A stretch of DNA of 12,234 bases from Baffinella frigidus (GCA_026770585.1 MU646554.1:359077-371310); one strand, 5' to 3'. Shown: positions 1 to 6,664, numbered from the stretch's first letter. The notes: generated by a model not told the origin, from the letters alone. Numbers and translations: made by a program.

Positions 1-90
<90 letters not shown>
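1..90. repeat. CT/CA compound microsatellite, first block
   Basis: Runs of CT alternate with runs of CA from the first base of the window. Replication slippage explains the pattern. Reverse-strand translations give Arg-Glu or Cys-Val runs, which are artefacts of the dinucleotide. Confidence 0.97.
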
Positions 91-91
<1 letters not shown>

Positions 92-161
92 TCCCTCTCG
101 CTCCCCCCTCACTCTCTCACGCAGACACACATCGACAGGGGGTGAATCCGCTCTTTCAGCA

Positions 162-201
<40 letters not shown>

Positions 202-231
202 CACACACACACTCTCTCTCACACACACACA

Positions 232-266
<35 letters not shown>

Positions 267-331
267 TCCCTCTCGCCCCCCCCTCACTCTCACACGCACA
301 CACATCGACAGGGGGTGAATCCGCTCTTCCA
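91..331. repeat. Tandem duplication of a microsatellite-plus-unique block (period about 175 bp)
   Basis: The stretch that begins CTCCCTCTCG at 91 and ends near CCGCTCTTTCAGC at 161 is repeated at 266-331 with a few changes. Both copies contain ATCGACAGGGGGTGAATCCG. A second CT/CA block (about 164-265) lies between them, so the duplicated unit is microsatellite plus about 70 bp of unique sequence. Confidence 0.9.
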
Positions 332-532
332 GCGAGCAGCAGACCCTACCCTCATCGCCCAGAACTTCGGTGCGCGTCCCTTCCGCTGTCGAGCCAACTC
401 GGCACATATAAGACAGTCAGGACCGGGATTCCGGTCCTGGCTTTTCATTTTAAAAGTCCATTTCCTTCAGGATTCAGGTTAAAGTTTTGAAATCGTGTCC
501 CGTCCTCGCTCGGTAGCGGCACCCCAATGCAT
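332..532. other. Unassigned stretch with a short perfect hairpin
   Basis: I see no coding signal. The one structure is an 8-bp perfect stem at 419-438 (AGGACCGG, loop GATT, CCGGTCCT). It lies 10-15 bp after an AT-rich CACATATAAG that could be read as a TATA-like box. With no gene downstream I do not call a promoter. Confidence 0.5.
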
Positions 533-549
533 AGCTCTGTCCGAGTAAA
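533..549 (+). repeat. Solo M1 end motif
   Basis: AGCTCTGTCCGAGTAAA is identical to 3053-3069 and resembles the left terminus of the M1 element at 620. It is probably an isolated terminal fragment of an M1-like element; no partner terminus is obvious nearby. Confidence 0.55.
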
Positions 550-619
550 GACGGTTTGGTGCCCCTCGTAGCTTCTGTTTGACGTTTTTGTGTCTCCCCC
601 AGTTTATATCTGACATGTT

Positions 620-771
620 CTAGATCCGACCGAGTAAAGTTTGGCACGTCATTAAATACATTTAGACGTCTCCAGGTGTTAAATTGGTACTGGATTAAAA
701 CAGCCTTTGGTGCTGGAATCTCTGCGCTAAACCTAATAATGACGTGCCCAATTTCACGTGGACAGAGCTAG
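620..771. mobile_element. M1: MITE-like TIR element, 152 bp
   Basis: The left arm (620-664) and the reverse complement of the right arm (728-771) both run from CTAG through GGCACGTCATTA to ATTTA or GGTTTA. The internal block TTGGCACGTCATTA / TGGGCACGTCATTA is the best conserved part. There is no coding potential. The element abuts the M2 copy that starts at 773. A partial relative lies at 3053-3150. Mobility is inferred from structure only, and no clear target-site duplication is visible. Confidence 0.7.
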
Positions 772-772
772 A

Positions 773-964
773 CCACACGAGAATGCTAGAGGGGCCTATT
801 TAAACCCGATGTGCTTTTAAAAGAGGGCATTTGTGTAGTAACTTTCGTTGAATGGTCACGTGACTCTGCTCACATTGCACAGTCAGGAGGTTACTTTACC
901 TGATCCTGGTACAAATATTTACAACCCCACATGTAAATAGGCCCCTCCAGCATTCTCGAGTGGG
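773..964. mobile_element. M2 family, copy 1: 192-bp TIR element
   Basis: The left terminus CCACACGAGAATGCTAGAGG (continuing to about 802) matches the reverse complement of 934-964 (CCCACTCGAGAATGCTGGAG and onward) over about 30 bp with few mismatches. The internal motif TGTGTAGTAACTTT (832-845) is shared with the other M2 copies. At the place where three other copies carry a long hairpin, this copy has only GGTCACGTGAC. It also shares a CCTGGTAC..AAATATTTACAACCCCACAT-type 3' half with the copies at 4907 and 10601. Confidence 0.85.
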
Positions 965-1196
965 GATGTCATGCCGCGCGAGAAAAAAACACAGGGTTTT
1001 CGGAGGTTGTTGCCCACGCAGGGCTGGAGGGGGGGGTATTCAAAAGTCATCCTGCAAGGGAAAATGGTATTCAAAAGTCAAGTTCTAGTAGAAAACGGCT
1101 CCAAGAACGACCCAATGGCTCCAAGTACGACCCTGGAACACCCTACCCAAGAGCCTGGCGTGGTCTACAGCACCGGTTGGTTCCACACAGTGGACA
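965..1196. other. No gene recognised; one open frame without support
   Basis: An 80-codon frame is open at 971-1213 on the plus strand. It overlaps a direct repeat at its 3' end, has a short imperfect internal duplication (CAAAAGTCA at about 1041 and 1072), and resembles no family I know. I treat it as chance. Confidence 0.4.
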
Positions 1197-1233
1197 ACGA
1201 CGAGATTTTGTGAATAACCCACGAGTGGATCAT
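1197..1233 (+). repeat. 37-bp direct repeat flanking an M2 copy, left copy
   Basis: This stretch (starting ACGACGAGATTTTGTGAATA) recurs at 1420-1456 with one mismatch (T to C). The M2 copy at 1240-1418 lies almost exactly between the two. It is far longer than any usual target-site duplication. Confidence 0.85.
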
Positions 1234-1239
1234 GCCTAT

Positions 1240-1418
1240 CCACACGAGGCTACCTATGCGAACATAATAAATGTCGATTGTAAACGTGTGTAGTAATTTT
1301 CAGATGAAAAGCAGCGACTTTACACAGGTCCGACCGCTCAGCGGGCGGAAACAATTTCATTTGCCCACAAAACTTTAAAAGTCCGTTTTATTCTGTTCGC
1401 CTGGGTAGCCTCGTGTGG
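1240..1418. mobile_element. M2 family, copy 2: 179-bp TIR element
   Basis: The left end CCACACGAGGCTACCTATGC and the reverse complement of the right end (CCACACGAGGCTACCCAGGC) pair over about 25 bp and extend into GCGAACA. The motif GTGTGTAGTAATTTT lies at 1286-1300. TA follows the right end (1419-1420) and a TA lies one base outside the left end, which is compatible with a TA target. There is no hairpin of the GGTCACGT type in this copy. Confidence 0.85.
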
Positions 1419-1419
1419 T

Positions 1420-1456
1420 ACGACGAGATTTCGTGAATAACCCACGAGTGGATCAT
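1420..1456 (+). repeat. 37-bp direct repeat flanking an M2 copy, right copy
   Basis: Matches 1197-1233 with a single mismatch; see that entry. Similarity drops after ATCAT. Confidence 0.85.
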
Positions 1457-1462
1457 CCGAAT

Positions 1463-1690
1463 GTCCCTACGGTAGGTACCACCAGCAACCCGTAGCAGCT
1501 TATACCGGGTACTCGCAAGGATTCGGGTATTTTATTGGAAAAACGATCTTTCCTATGACCCTACAGTAGGAAACCCTAGGGACCTCGAATTGCTGACGGG
1601 AGATACCGAAGAGATTTCTTCGGTTTAGCTGAAAATTACTACAGAAACCGATCCGGATATAAGCTGCAGCGGGTTGCTGGTGGTAGGGAC
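1463..1690. mobile_element. M3: 228-bp TIR element
   Basis: The left arm 1463-1506 and right arm 1655-1690 pair. Both read GTCCCTA, then CCACCAGCAACCCG, then GCAGCTTATA. The left arm has an extra 8-9 bp containing CGGTAGG. The interior includes CCCTACAGTAGG at about 1560, and AAAATTACTACA at 1632-1643, which is the reverse complement of the internal M2 motif. Frames crossing it on the minus strand have no family resemblance. Confidence 0.8.
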
Positions 1691-1742
1691 GCGTTTTTCG
1701 CCCCGATAGCATGCAGCGCGAGGATTCTCCTTTCAAACCGGC

Positions 1743-1943
1743 ACTTGTGACTTGTAGAGCGTTTGCGGTAATTGTTGTCCGTTTTGGATGTGCCGTTTCT
1801 CGGTTTTCCAGTTTTTGTTTGTACCAGAAGTGTCCATTTAAAATGTTTTAAGGCCTTCACAACATTGTACAAAACCGGGAAACCGGAAAACCGCACGTCC
1901 AAAATGGACAACAATTACCGCAAAGGCTCTACCAGTTGTGACT
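1743..1943. mobile_element. M4: 201-bp element with TIRs of about 78 bp
   Basis: The left arm (1743-1825) and the reverse complement of the right arm (1866-1943) align along their length, sharing blocks such as TTTGCGGTAATTGTTGTCC and GTTTTGGA. The arms take up about 80% of the element and leave a spacer of only about 40 bp, so a transcript would fold into one long hairpin. Overlapping frames on opposite strands give near-identical peptides only because of this symmetry; they are not genes. Confidence 0.88.
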
Positions 1944-1945
1944 TA

Positions 1946-2028
1946 GGACACTTTTAACTTGTGCACACAACCGTTGTGGCTTAGGGACAGATCGTGTCCC
2001 TGATAGCCACACTGGGCGAGTGTGTCCT
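1946..2028. repeat. Compound inverted repeat / cruciform
   Basis: Nested arms: AGGACAC (1946) with GTGTCCT (2028), TTGTGGCT (1974) with AGCCACA (to 2011), and GGGACA with TGTCCC around the loop GATCG. It follows directly on M4 and could be a small separate element. Confidence 0.65.
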
Positions 2029-2081
2029 TCCTTTTCCCTTGTAGTAAACTTAGAATGGAACTGTTGGAGGTAGTCTTTGAG

Positions 2082-2106
2082 CGTTGTTTCTCGCGCGAAA
2101 ACAACG
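2082..2106. repeat. Short palindromic hairpin
   Basis: CGTTGTTT (2082-2089) pairs with AAACAACG (2099-2106) around the self-complementary TCGCGCGA. Function unknown. Confidence 0.6.
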
Positions 2107-2204
2107 GCTGTGGTTTCCTGAAAGCACATTCCCCTCTGGGGTGCTCATTCCCCTGGCGTCTGCCCTTACGTCCCTCCCCGCACGGGACCTCAGCTTCCCC
2201 CTCT

Positions 2205-2254
2205 GAGGGTTTAGGGGTGAGGGGTGAGGGGTGCGGGTTTAGGGGTTAGGGTTT
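2205..2254 (+). repeat. Degenerate telomere-like TTTAGGG island
   Basis: Variant units GGGTTTAGGGG, TGAGGGG, GGGTTTAGGGGTTAGGGTTT sit in G-rich orientation on the plus strand. This is the opposite orientation to the large C-rich arrays at the right end of the window. Confidence 0.8.
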
Positions 2255-2530
2255 GCTATTATTTCACAGAATTCGTGCTGGTTCAGTCGACCGTCGTGGG
2301 AGTCTCGGTGGTGCCATGCGTTCACCAGACAGGGCTAGCTCTGTCTCAGTCTGTTTGGGCTCGCCAATTTGGTGGGCCCAGGATCGTTTCCTCTCCAAAG
2401 TTGACGGATTTGTACCTCACACCCAGCATGTCAACTTGAGAACAGTCGGCTAGCCCGCGTGAGGCAGAGCTAGGGCTTTCCCACCACTCCGCAAGCCGGG
2501 TCCGAGCGGATGCATTAACTAAAATCTACG
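2255..2530. other. No gene recognised
   Basis: The stretch has short frames only. GACAGGGCTAGCTCTGTC (2329-2346) is nearly self-complementary. The block CGTCGTGGGAGTCTC resembles CAGTCGTGGGAGTCTC near 4832. Nothing supports a gene. Confidence 0.4.
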
Positions 2531-2570
2531 CAGGTTGACTAAATCTGGGGCAGGTTGACTAAATCCGGGT
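2531..2570 (+). repeat. 20-bp tandem repeat, two copies
   Basis: CAGGTTGACTAAATCTGGGG is followed directly by CAGGTTGACTAAATCCGGGT. The core GGTTGACTAAAT reappears in the long hairpin arms at 5952-6028. Confidence 0.9.
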
Positions 2571-2672
2571 GCGGCTGGTGTGTGCAGGGGCGTTTTTCGC
2601 GATTGCCGTGGTGGTGAAGCTGGTTGGCCCGCTGGTCAGATATCCCAACCTCGATCGCGAGGAGTGACTCAG

Positions 2673-2834
2673 CCACACAGCGGACTTTGAAGGGATGTCT
2701 GAATAACCCCTAAGCGATAAGACCTAGGACCCTACGGTAGGCAACCCGTAGGGGCATAGGGGGGTTCCTACGGATAAGGTAACGGAAACTCGGGCACTGA
2801 GTGCCCGAAAATCCCTTCGTAGCCCGCTGTGTGG
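2673..2834 (+). mobile_element. M5 family, copy 1: 162-bp TIR element
   Basis: The left end CCACACAGCGGACTTTGAAG pairs with the reverse complement of the right end (CCACACAGCGGGCTACGAAG). The interior carries CCTAGGACCCTACGGTAGG, CAACCCGTAGGGGCATA and GGATAAGGTAACGG, all found again in the copies at 3230 and 3353. It is non-coding. The terminal CCACAC is shared with half of the M2 termini, hinting that one transposase could have mobilised both families. Confidence 0.85.
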
Positions 2835-3052
2835 CTTTAGGTCCTTGACGTTCTTCGAGCTCCCAGGATAGGCGGACACTGGAAGTGGTTTCCACTGTTA
2901 CTTCTCAAGTCAACAGAGGTTCCACTTTTGCTTTGAGACGTTCCACTCTCGACTTTTGTCTCGGTGGGCCGCGCTCTGCCATGCTGCTTTTGATGAGCGG
3001 TTTGGACAGGCCTGGCGCGGTTCATACAGCCATGTCTGTGAGTCTTCATTCC
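2835..3052. other. No gene recognised; contains a fragment of a dispersed repeat
   Basis: TTTAGGTCCTT at about 2836 and GATAGGCGGACACTGGAA at about 2868 resemble 4514-4577, where the latter motif is tandemly duplicated. A related TTTAGGTCC stretch lies at 8249-8288. Open frames on both strands here are short and mutually overlapping. Confidence 0.45.
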
Positions 3053-3150
3053 AGCTCTGTCCGAGTAAATCCGGGCACGTCATTATTAGTTTTAGAGCAG
3101 GGGGGGGTGGTGCAAATTAAATTCATTCAGACGTCTAGATGTATTTTGTG
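3053..3150 (-). mobile_element. M1 relative, truncated
   Basis: AGCTCTGTCCGAGTAAA, then GGGCACGTCATTATTAG, match the reverse complement of the right end of M1 (728-771). ATTCATTCAGACGTCT near 3121 matches ATACATTTAGACGTCT inside M1. Only one terminus is present. Confidence 0.6.
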
Positions 3151-3229
3151 ACGAGGAGTGAAGGTGCGTCGTCTCCGAGGCGGGCTCGTTCTTAAAGCTC
3201 GTGGACTTTTGTATCACTCAACCCAAATC

Positions 3230-3344
3230 AGACCTAGGACCCTACTCCAGGCAACCCGTAGGGACATAAGGGGCTTCCTGCGGATAAGGTAACGGGAACT
3301 CGGGCATTTCCTGCCTGAAAATTCCTTCGAAGCCCGCTGTGTGG
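3230..3344 (+). mobile_element. M5 family, copy 2: 5'-truncated, 115 bp
   Basis: It starts within the element at AGACCTAGGACCCTAC and continues to an intact right end CCGCTGTGTGG. About 50 bp that include the left terminus are missing. It lies head to head with the next copy across 8 bp (TATGTCTA). Confidence 0.82.
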
Positions 3345-3352
3345 TATGTCTA

Positions 3353-3513
3353 CCACACAGCGGGCTACGAAGGGAATTTCGGCCCATTTTGGGCCGAGTT
3401 TCCGTTACCTTATCCGTAGGAACCCCCCTATGCCCCTACGGGTTGCCTACCGTAGGGTCCCAGGTCTTACCGCTTAAGAGTTATTCAAAATTTCTTCGAA
3501 GTCCGCTGTGTGG
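3353..3513 (-). mobile_element. M5 family, copy 3: 161 bp, inverted
   Basis: It runs from CCACACAGCGGGCTACGAAG to GAAGTCCGCTGTGTGG and is the reverse complement of copy 1 along its length. The arms formed with 3230-3344 make a roughly 115-bp inverted repeat. An additional local palindrome, CGGCCCATTTTGGGCCG, lies at about 3381. Confidence 0.85.
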
Positions 3514-3681
3514 GAGTCTTTTGGGAGTCACGTCCACCCGGGGGCTCCGTACTTCCATAGCACGCTGGAGCGCCTATCGTGCGCCGCCAGGTTACAAGTG
3601 GTCATTTGCCTTAAGTTGATTCTGAAGATTTGTACCAGCGTGGACCAGAAACACCGGCGAATGGGTTGGGTCGAAGAGCTC

Positions 3682-3767
3682 ATCCGTAGATTGTGACCAT
3701 CTCCTCAAGAGCGAGGTGAGCGTGGCCTTCGATGTGAGTGTAATACAAAGCACCAAAGCACCAAGAC
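3682..3767 (-). repeat. Dispersed 86-bp repeat, copy 1 (inverted relative to 7419)
   Basis: The reverse complement of this stretch matches 7419-7504 at roughly 85%. It includes CTTTGGTGCTTTGGTGCTT, ACACTCACATCGAAGGCCAC and CTCTTGAGGAG, and ends at ATCTACGGAT. Differences fall at all codon positions in the frame open on the minus strand, so this is a repeat and not a conserved protein. The parent element is not identified. Confidence 0.8.
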
Positions 3768-3815
3768 TCGCTACTGCACTCCGAGCCACAAGATTTCATC
3801 TAAGTCAAGCAGCTC

Positions 3816-3913
3816 ACCTAAGTCAACTTTCCCCTGTTTTCGTTTAGATGGACCTGGCCACTATGGACGACATTTGACTTAAGGCGCTGGCTTTCAGGGG
3901 GAGTTGACTTAGG
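3816..3913. mobile_element. M8: 98-bp TIR element
   Basis: The left end CCTAAGTCAACTTTCCCCTG pairs with the reverse complement of the right end (CGCCTAAGTCAACTCCCCCT). A further TTTGACTTAAGGCG at about 3873 resembles the right terminus, and CTAAGTCAAG lies just outside at about 3800. Confidence 0.68.
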
Positions 3914-4133
3914 CGAAATGTTCTGACTCCGAGTGTACTGAGGGCCAGTAGCGGACTTCTTGAACATCCGGATAAGACGCCTAGACGTAATTCGAATTCA
4001 CCTTTTGAGTGAATCTGTCGGATTCGCGGGTTGCCCACGGAAAGTTGAAATCGCCAATTTCAAGACACCGTAGTGTGTTTTACTTTGCGGTTGGCCCCGC
4101 GGTGAAGGTGTGGGAGGGGGAGCGTGTCGGCTG
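3914..4133. other. No gene recognised
   Basis: Contains the small palindrome AATTCGAATT at about 3989 and short frames only. I see no conserved domain, repeat or RNA signature. Confidence 0.4.
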
Positions 4134-4250
4134 CAGGGGTACCTCGCTCATAAGAAACCGCCCCCCCCCTAGGACCACTGTAGGGCCCTAGGCATAGGCC
4201 TACTGTAGGTTCCTACGGGGGTGCGGTTTCTTATGAGCGAGGTACCCCTG
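4134..4250. mobile_element. M6: 117-bp element with perfect 28-bp TIRs
   Basis: Positions 4134-4161 (starting CAGGGGTACCTCGCTCATAA) are the exact reverse complement of 4223-4250. The interior holds a C9 run, CCTAGGACCACTGTAGGG and CCTACTGTAGG. Perfect TIR identity suggests recent activity or gene conversion. Half copies occur at 6205-6262 (left) and 10815-10842 (right). Confidence 0.92.
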
Positions 4251-4277
4251 TACCTCTTCGAAATGGATCGCGAGGAG

Positions 4278-4469
4278 TACAGTGGACCTACCCTAACACA
4301 TACCCGTCGGGGCCGGACTGATTGAGTATGTGTGGAGGGTAGGTATGCGTTATGGTGTCCACCCTTCAGGCATACTTCCTTGCAGGGGAAAATCGGGGGC
4401 CGGCCGAAGGAGTATGTGTGGAGGGTAAGTATGTGTTACGGTAGCCTGTGTTAGGGTAGCTGGACTGTA
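4278..4469. mobile_element. M9: 192-bp TIR element with internal direct repeats
   Basis: The ends TACAGTGGACCTACCCTAAC and TACAGTCCAGCTACCCTAAC (reverse complement of the right end) agree at 20 of 23 positions when extended to CACA. Inside, a 33-bp sequence starting GAGTATGTGTGGAGGGTA occurs at 4324-4356 and 4410-4442. A partial inverted form lies near the left end (ACACATACC). Confidence 0.78.
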
Positions 4470-4533
4470 CCGGGCTCGCAACCGGGGACCCAAGGTTTTG
4501 TCAGGACCCATCGTTTAGGTCCTTTAGGTTCTT

Positions 4534-4577
4534 CCAACATAGGCGGACACCGGAACCAACGTAGGCGGACACCGGAA
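4534..4577 (+). repeat. 22-bp tandem duplication
   Basis: CCAACATAGGCGGACACCGG (plus AA) is followed directly by the same sequence with one change (CATA to CGTA). A single copy of the GATAGGCGGACACTGGAA type occurs at about 2868. Confidence 0.93.
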
Positions 4578-4609
4578 CTTATCCTGCAGAAAGGCCCAGC
4601 GAGAAGTCA

Positions 4610-4733
4610 TGCACAATCTATCCCTTAAGTGGCCAGGCCGTCAAATTTGACGGCCAAGAGGTCCTAGGCAGGTCCTAGGACCCTACGGTAGGGCGTATGA
4701 GCCCACTGGCCACTTAAGGGATAGGAGATTGCA
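4610..4733. mobile_element. M7: 124-bp TIR element with central perfect palindrome
   Basis: The left arm TGCACAATCTATCCCTTAAG (to GTGGCCAG) and right arm (4706-4733) pair apart from a few indels. Inside, GGCCGTCAAATTTGACGGCC (4636-4655) is a perfect 20-bp palindrome. The module GGTCCTAGGACCCTACGGTA (4671-4690, then GGG) is shared with M5 and M6. Confidence 0.85.
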
Positions 4734-4906
4734 AATGGGCGAGCCCGCCCTCTTGTTTGTCCCAGAGAGTCATGGAGAGAGCAGCGTTACACTAAAACCG
4801 GGATTGTTGCAGTCAAGGCACTTGATCAGTCAACAGTCGTGGGAGTCTCTCGGGAAAGTTGTCTGATCGATACCTCGATAGCTCCAGGATGCACTCGCCC
4901 CCACGA
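4734..4906. other. No gene recognised
   Basis: Only short frames. CAGTCGTGGGAGTCTC at about 4832 resembles 2290-2306. Confidence 0.35.
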
Positions 4907-5118
4907 CCACTCGAGTCTAAAAGTGCGACTATTTTAAAACAGAGAATCTTTTACACGTGACGGGGAAAAAAGAGGTGTGTAGTCATTTTCTCATAAATAG
5001 GGGCGTTTGGTCACGTACCTACGGGAATTCCCGCAGGTACGTGACCACGCCTGCCCGTGACTGGTACTAAATTTAACAACCCCACATTTAAAATGGTTCC
5101 ATTTCTAGCCTCGAGTGG
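4907..5118. mobile_element. M2 family, copy 3: 212-bp TIR element with hairpin
   Basis: The ends are CCACTCGAGTCTAAAA and, reversed, CCACTCGAGGCTAGAA. It is colinear with the copy at 10601-10809. Both hold ATAGGGGCGTTTGGTCACGT before the hairpin and CCTGCCCGTGACTGGTACTA after it, and both then run through AAATTTAACAACCCC. The motif GTGTGTAGTCATTTT lies at 4976-4989. No coding potential. Confidence 0.9.
5008..5047. repeat. Hairpin A inside M2 copy 3
   Basis: A 40-bp palindrome with one mismatch, centred on AATT. The outer part is TGGTCACGT/ACGTGACCA and the inner arm is ACCTACGGG (paired with CCCGCAGGT). Confidence 0.93.
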
Positions 5119-5178
5119 GAAGGCTGCGTGTTATCAGGACCTGAGAGGGGTCGTGCACACTGAACGAGATGACAATGA

Positions 5179-5216
5179 CAATTGACGCGAGGGGGTAGAG
5201 AGAGATAGATAGAGAA

Positions 5217-5257
<41 letters not shown>

Positions 5258-5371
5258 CAAGGGTAGAAAGTTACGGGCCTTGGGTCGGTCACGTGACGGC
5301 TCAATAACCTGTACCTAAAGGATTCGTAAGTAGGGAAATCCCAATCAATTGACGCGAGGGGGCTGAGAGAG
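5179..5371 (+). repeat. GA microsatellite between two direct repeats
   Basis: CAATTGACGCGAGGGGG followed by GAGAGAG occurs at 5179-5205 and 5346-5371. The (GA)n tract, with GATA interruptions, spans 5201-5258. The Leu-Ser run seen on the minus strand is only the microsatellite translated. Confidence 0.88.
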
Positions 5372-5688
5372 GGGGGAAGGGGGGGGGGGGGTAGAGTGCT
5401 CGTCTGCCACGCTATAGGGCTTACTCGAACATAAGGTACGGCTTTTTGACGACGGTAGGTGGCGGGCCATAATTTGTTCAAAGACCTCGAAACACGGTCA
5501 GTGTGCGTTCTTTGTTTGTGTCGGTTTCCGTAACGAAAACCGTTACAAAATGCCAGTACAAATTAAGGACCGCATAAGGTCCACAACTCAATGTGGAGGG
5601 GGTGCCTTGTATTGTGGTATCTTATGTACGAGAAAGCCCCGTACAGTATTACCTCGAAATTGTGAAAATGAGCCGCCCAAGGACCTTA
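5372..5688. other. No gene recognised; holds one copy of a 22-bp dispersed motif
   Basis: AGGGCTTACTCGAACATAAG (5416-5435, continuing GT) recurs at 11050-11071 with one mismatch. GTAACG..CCGTTAC forms a short hairpin near 5530. A 67-codon frame at 5550-5753 runs into the M2 copy at 5689 and is not supported. Confidence 0.45.
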
Positions 5689-5869
5689 CCACACGAGGCT
5701 GTCCCAGTCTTCAATTTAAACCCCGAAGAGCTGTACAAGTGATCATTGTGTAGTAATTTTGATATATTTGGTCACGTGGCTACACGCTTTCCGTGTAGCC
5801 ACGTGACCTACTCTATACAAAACGCCTACAATCGATATTTAAAAAGGATACTGTGGTAGCCTCGTGTGG
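5689..5869. mobile_element. M2 family, copy 4: 181-bp TIR element with hairpin, TA-flanked
   Basis: The ends CCACACGAGGCT and AGCCTCGTGTGG are perfect mirror arms, each directly flanked by TA (5687-5688 and 5870-5871). That is the target duplication expected of Tc1/mariner-type elements. TGTGTAGTAATTTT lies at 5747-5760. The part outside the termini, motif and hairpin is diverged from the copies at 4907 and 10601. Confidence 0.88.
5770..5808. repeat. Hairpin C inside M2 copy 4
   Basis: A perfect 17-bp stem with loop CTTTC. The outer part is GGTCACGT/ACGTGACC and the inner arm is GGCTACACG/CGTGTAGCC. It sits at the same place relative to the AGTAATTTT motif as in the other hairpin-bearing copies. 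Confidence 0.94.
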
Positions 5870-5951
5870 TACAGTACAGGGATACATCATGTACCGCATG
5901 TACCTCGTGTAGACCCCATAACTTAAGAACCAGCACCGGATTTGGGGTCTG

Positions 5952-6028
5952 CGTGTTCTCAATTTTGTACCAGCGGGTTGACTAAATCCCACGTTTAGTC
6001 AACCCGCTGGTACTAATTTAAGAACACG
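5952..6028. repeat. Long hairpin, 35-bp arms, 7-nt loop
   Basis: The inner 20 bp are perfect (GTACCAGCGGGTTGACTAAA at 5967-5986 against 5994-6013). The outer arms CGTGTTCTCAATTTT and AATTTAAGAACACG pair with a few mismatches. The loop is TCCCACG. GGTTGACTAAAT links it to the 20-bp repeat at 2531-2570. It may be a short MITE or a small-RNA precursor. Confidence 0.9.
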
Positions 6029-6204
6029 ACGACCGACCGACCCTCGAGCAAGGGTGTTCTTATGTATAGACGAGGTATCCATGTAGGGCTATGCTTTTGA
6101 TAATAGGGCTGTCCTAGGGGCCTGTAGGGCTTTGTCTGGTAGCATAGGGCCTTCCTAGGGGGTTGTGTGTCTCATTCATTTCGAGGTACTCGTCGGCCAT
6201 ACTA

Positions 6205-6262
6205 CAGGGGTACCTCTCTCATAAGAAGCCCGCCCCCCCCCCTAGGACCACCGTAGGGCCCT
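6205..6262 (+). mobile_element. M6 left half, truncated
   Basis: CAGGGGTACCTCTCTCATAA, a C-rich run and CCTAGGACCACCGTAGGG match the left half of M6 (4134-4190). The right terminus is absent. Confidence 0.8.
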
Positions 6263-6664
6263 CGCGGATAGTCGCCGGAGAGCAAGAAGGCATTGTCCGA
6301 TACCGACGCTTTTTTGACAATCATCCACGCGTGCACACCTCCCCCTGCTCGACCGGGCGCAACAAGCGCCGCGCGCCTACCAGCACCACCGCCGGATGCC
6401 CCGGCAGGATTGTCGGGTTCTTCTGCTTGAGCACCGTGGGGCGATGATGCGGCGACTTGGAGATCCGTTTTGCCCCCGAGCTGTCACACGGCGCTGTGTG
6501 GTTGTCCCGTGTGACGGGAGCAGAAGGAACGCGGAGATAATGACGAGATAATAATTGAAGAGTTTTAGAGTCCAGTCTCAGCAGACCGGTCTCCAAAGTG
6601 GGTGCGAAGCGCGTACTCGGGACGAGATGGCGGATCTGGCACGGATCGGCAGAACGTGGAACGT

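Noticed and set aside
109-303. Minus-strand frame of Cys-Val and Arg-Glu runs
   Set aside because: It is the CT/CA microsatellite translated and has no independent coding evidence.
419-460. Bacterial-type terminator (hairpin followed by T-rich CTTTTCATTTT)
   Set aside because: There is no gene upstream and the context is eukaryotic; an 8-bp stem is not enough.
1639-1957. Opposite-strand frames giving similar peptides (1639-1914 and 1772-1957)
   Set aside because: The similarity follows from the inverted repeat arms of M4. They are mirror images, not two genes.
2531-2570. tRNA-like T-arm from GGTTGACTAAATCC
   Set aside because: It does not match the B-box pattern GGTTCRANYCC, and no acceptor or anticodon arms are found around it.
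5134-5481. 115-codon minus-strand frame with a Leu-Ser run
   Set aside because: The long frame is carried by the GA microsatellite and by a G-rich tract; the flanks have no recognisable sequence.
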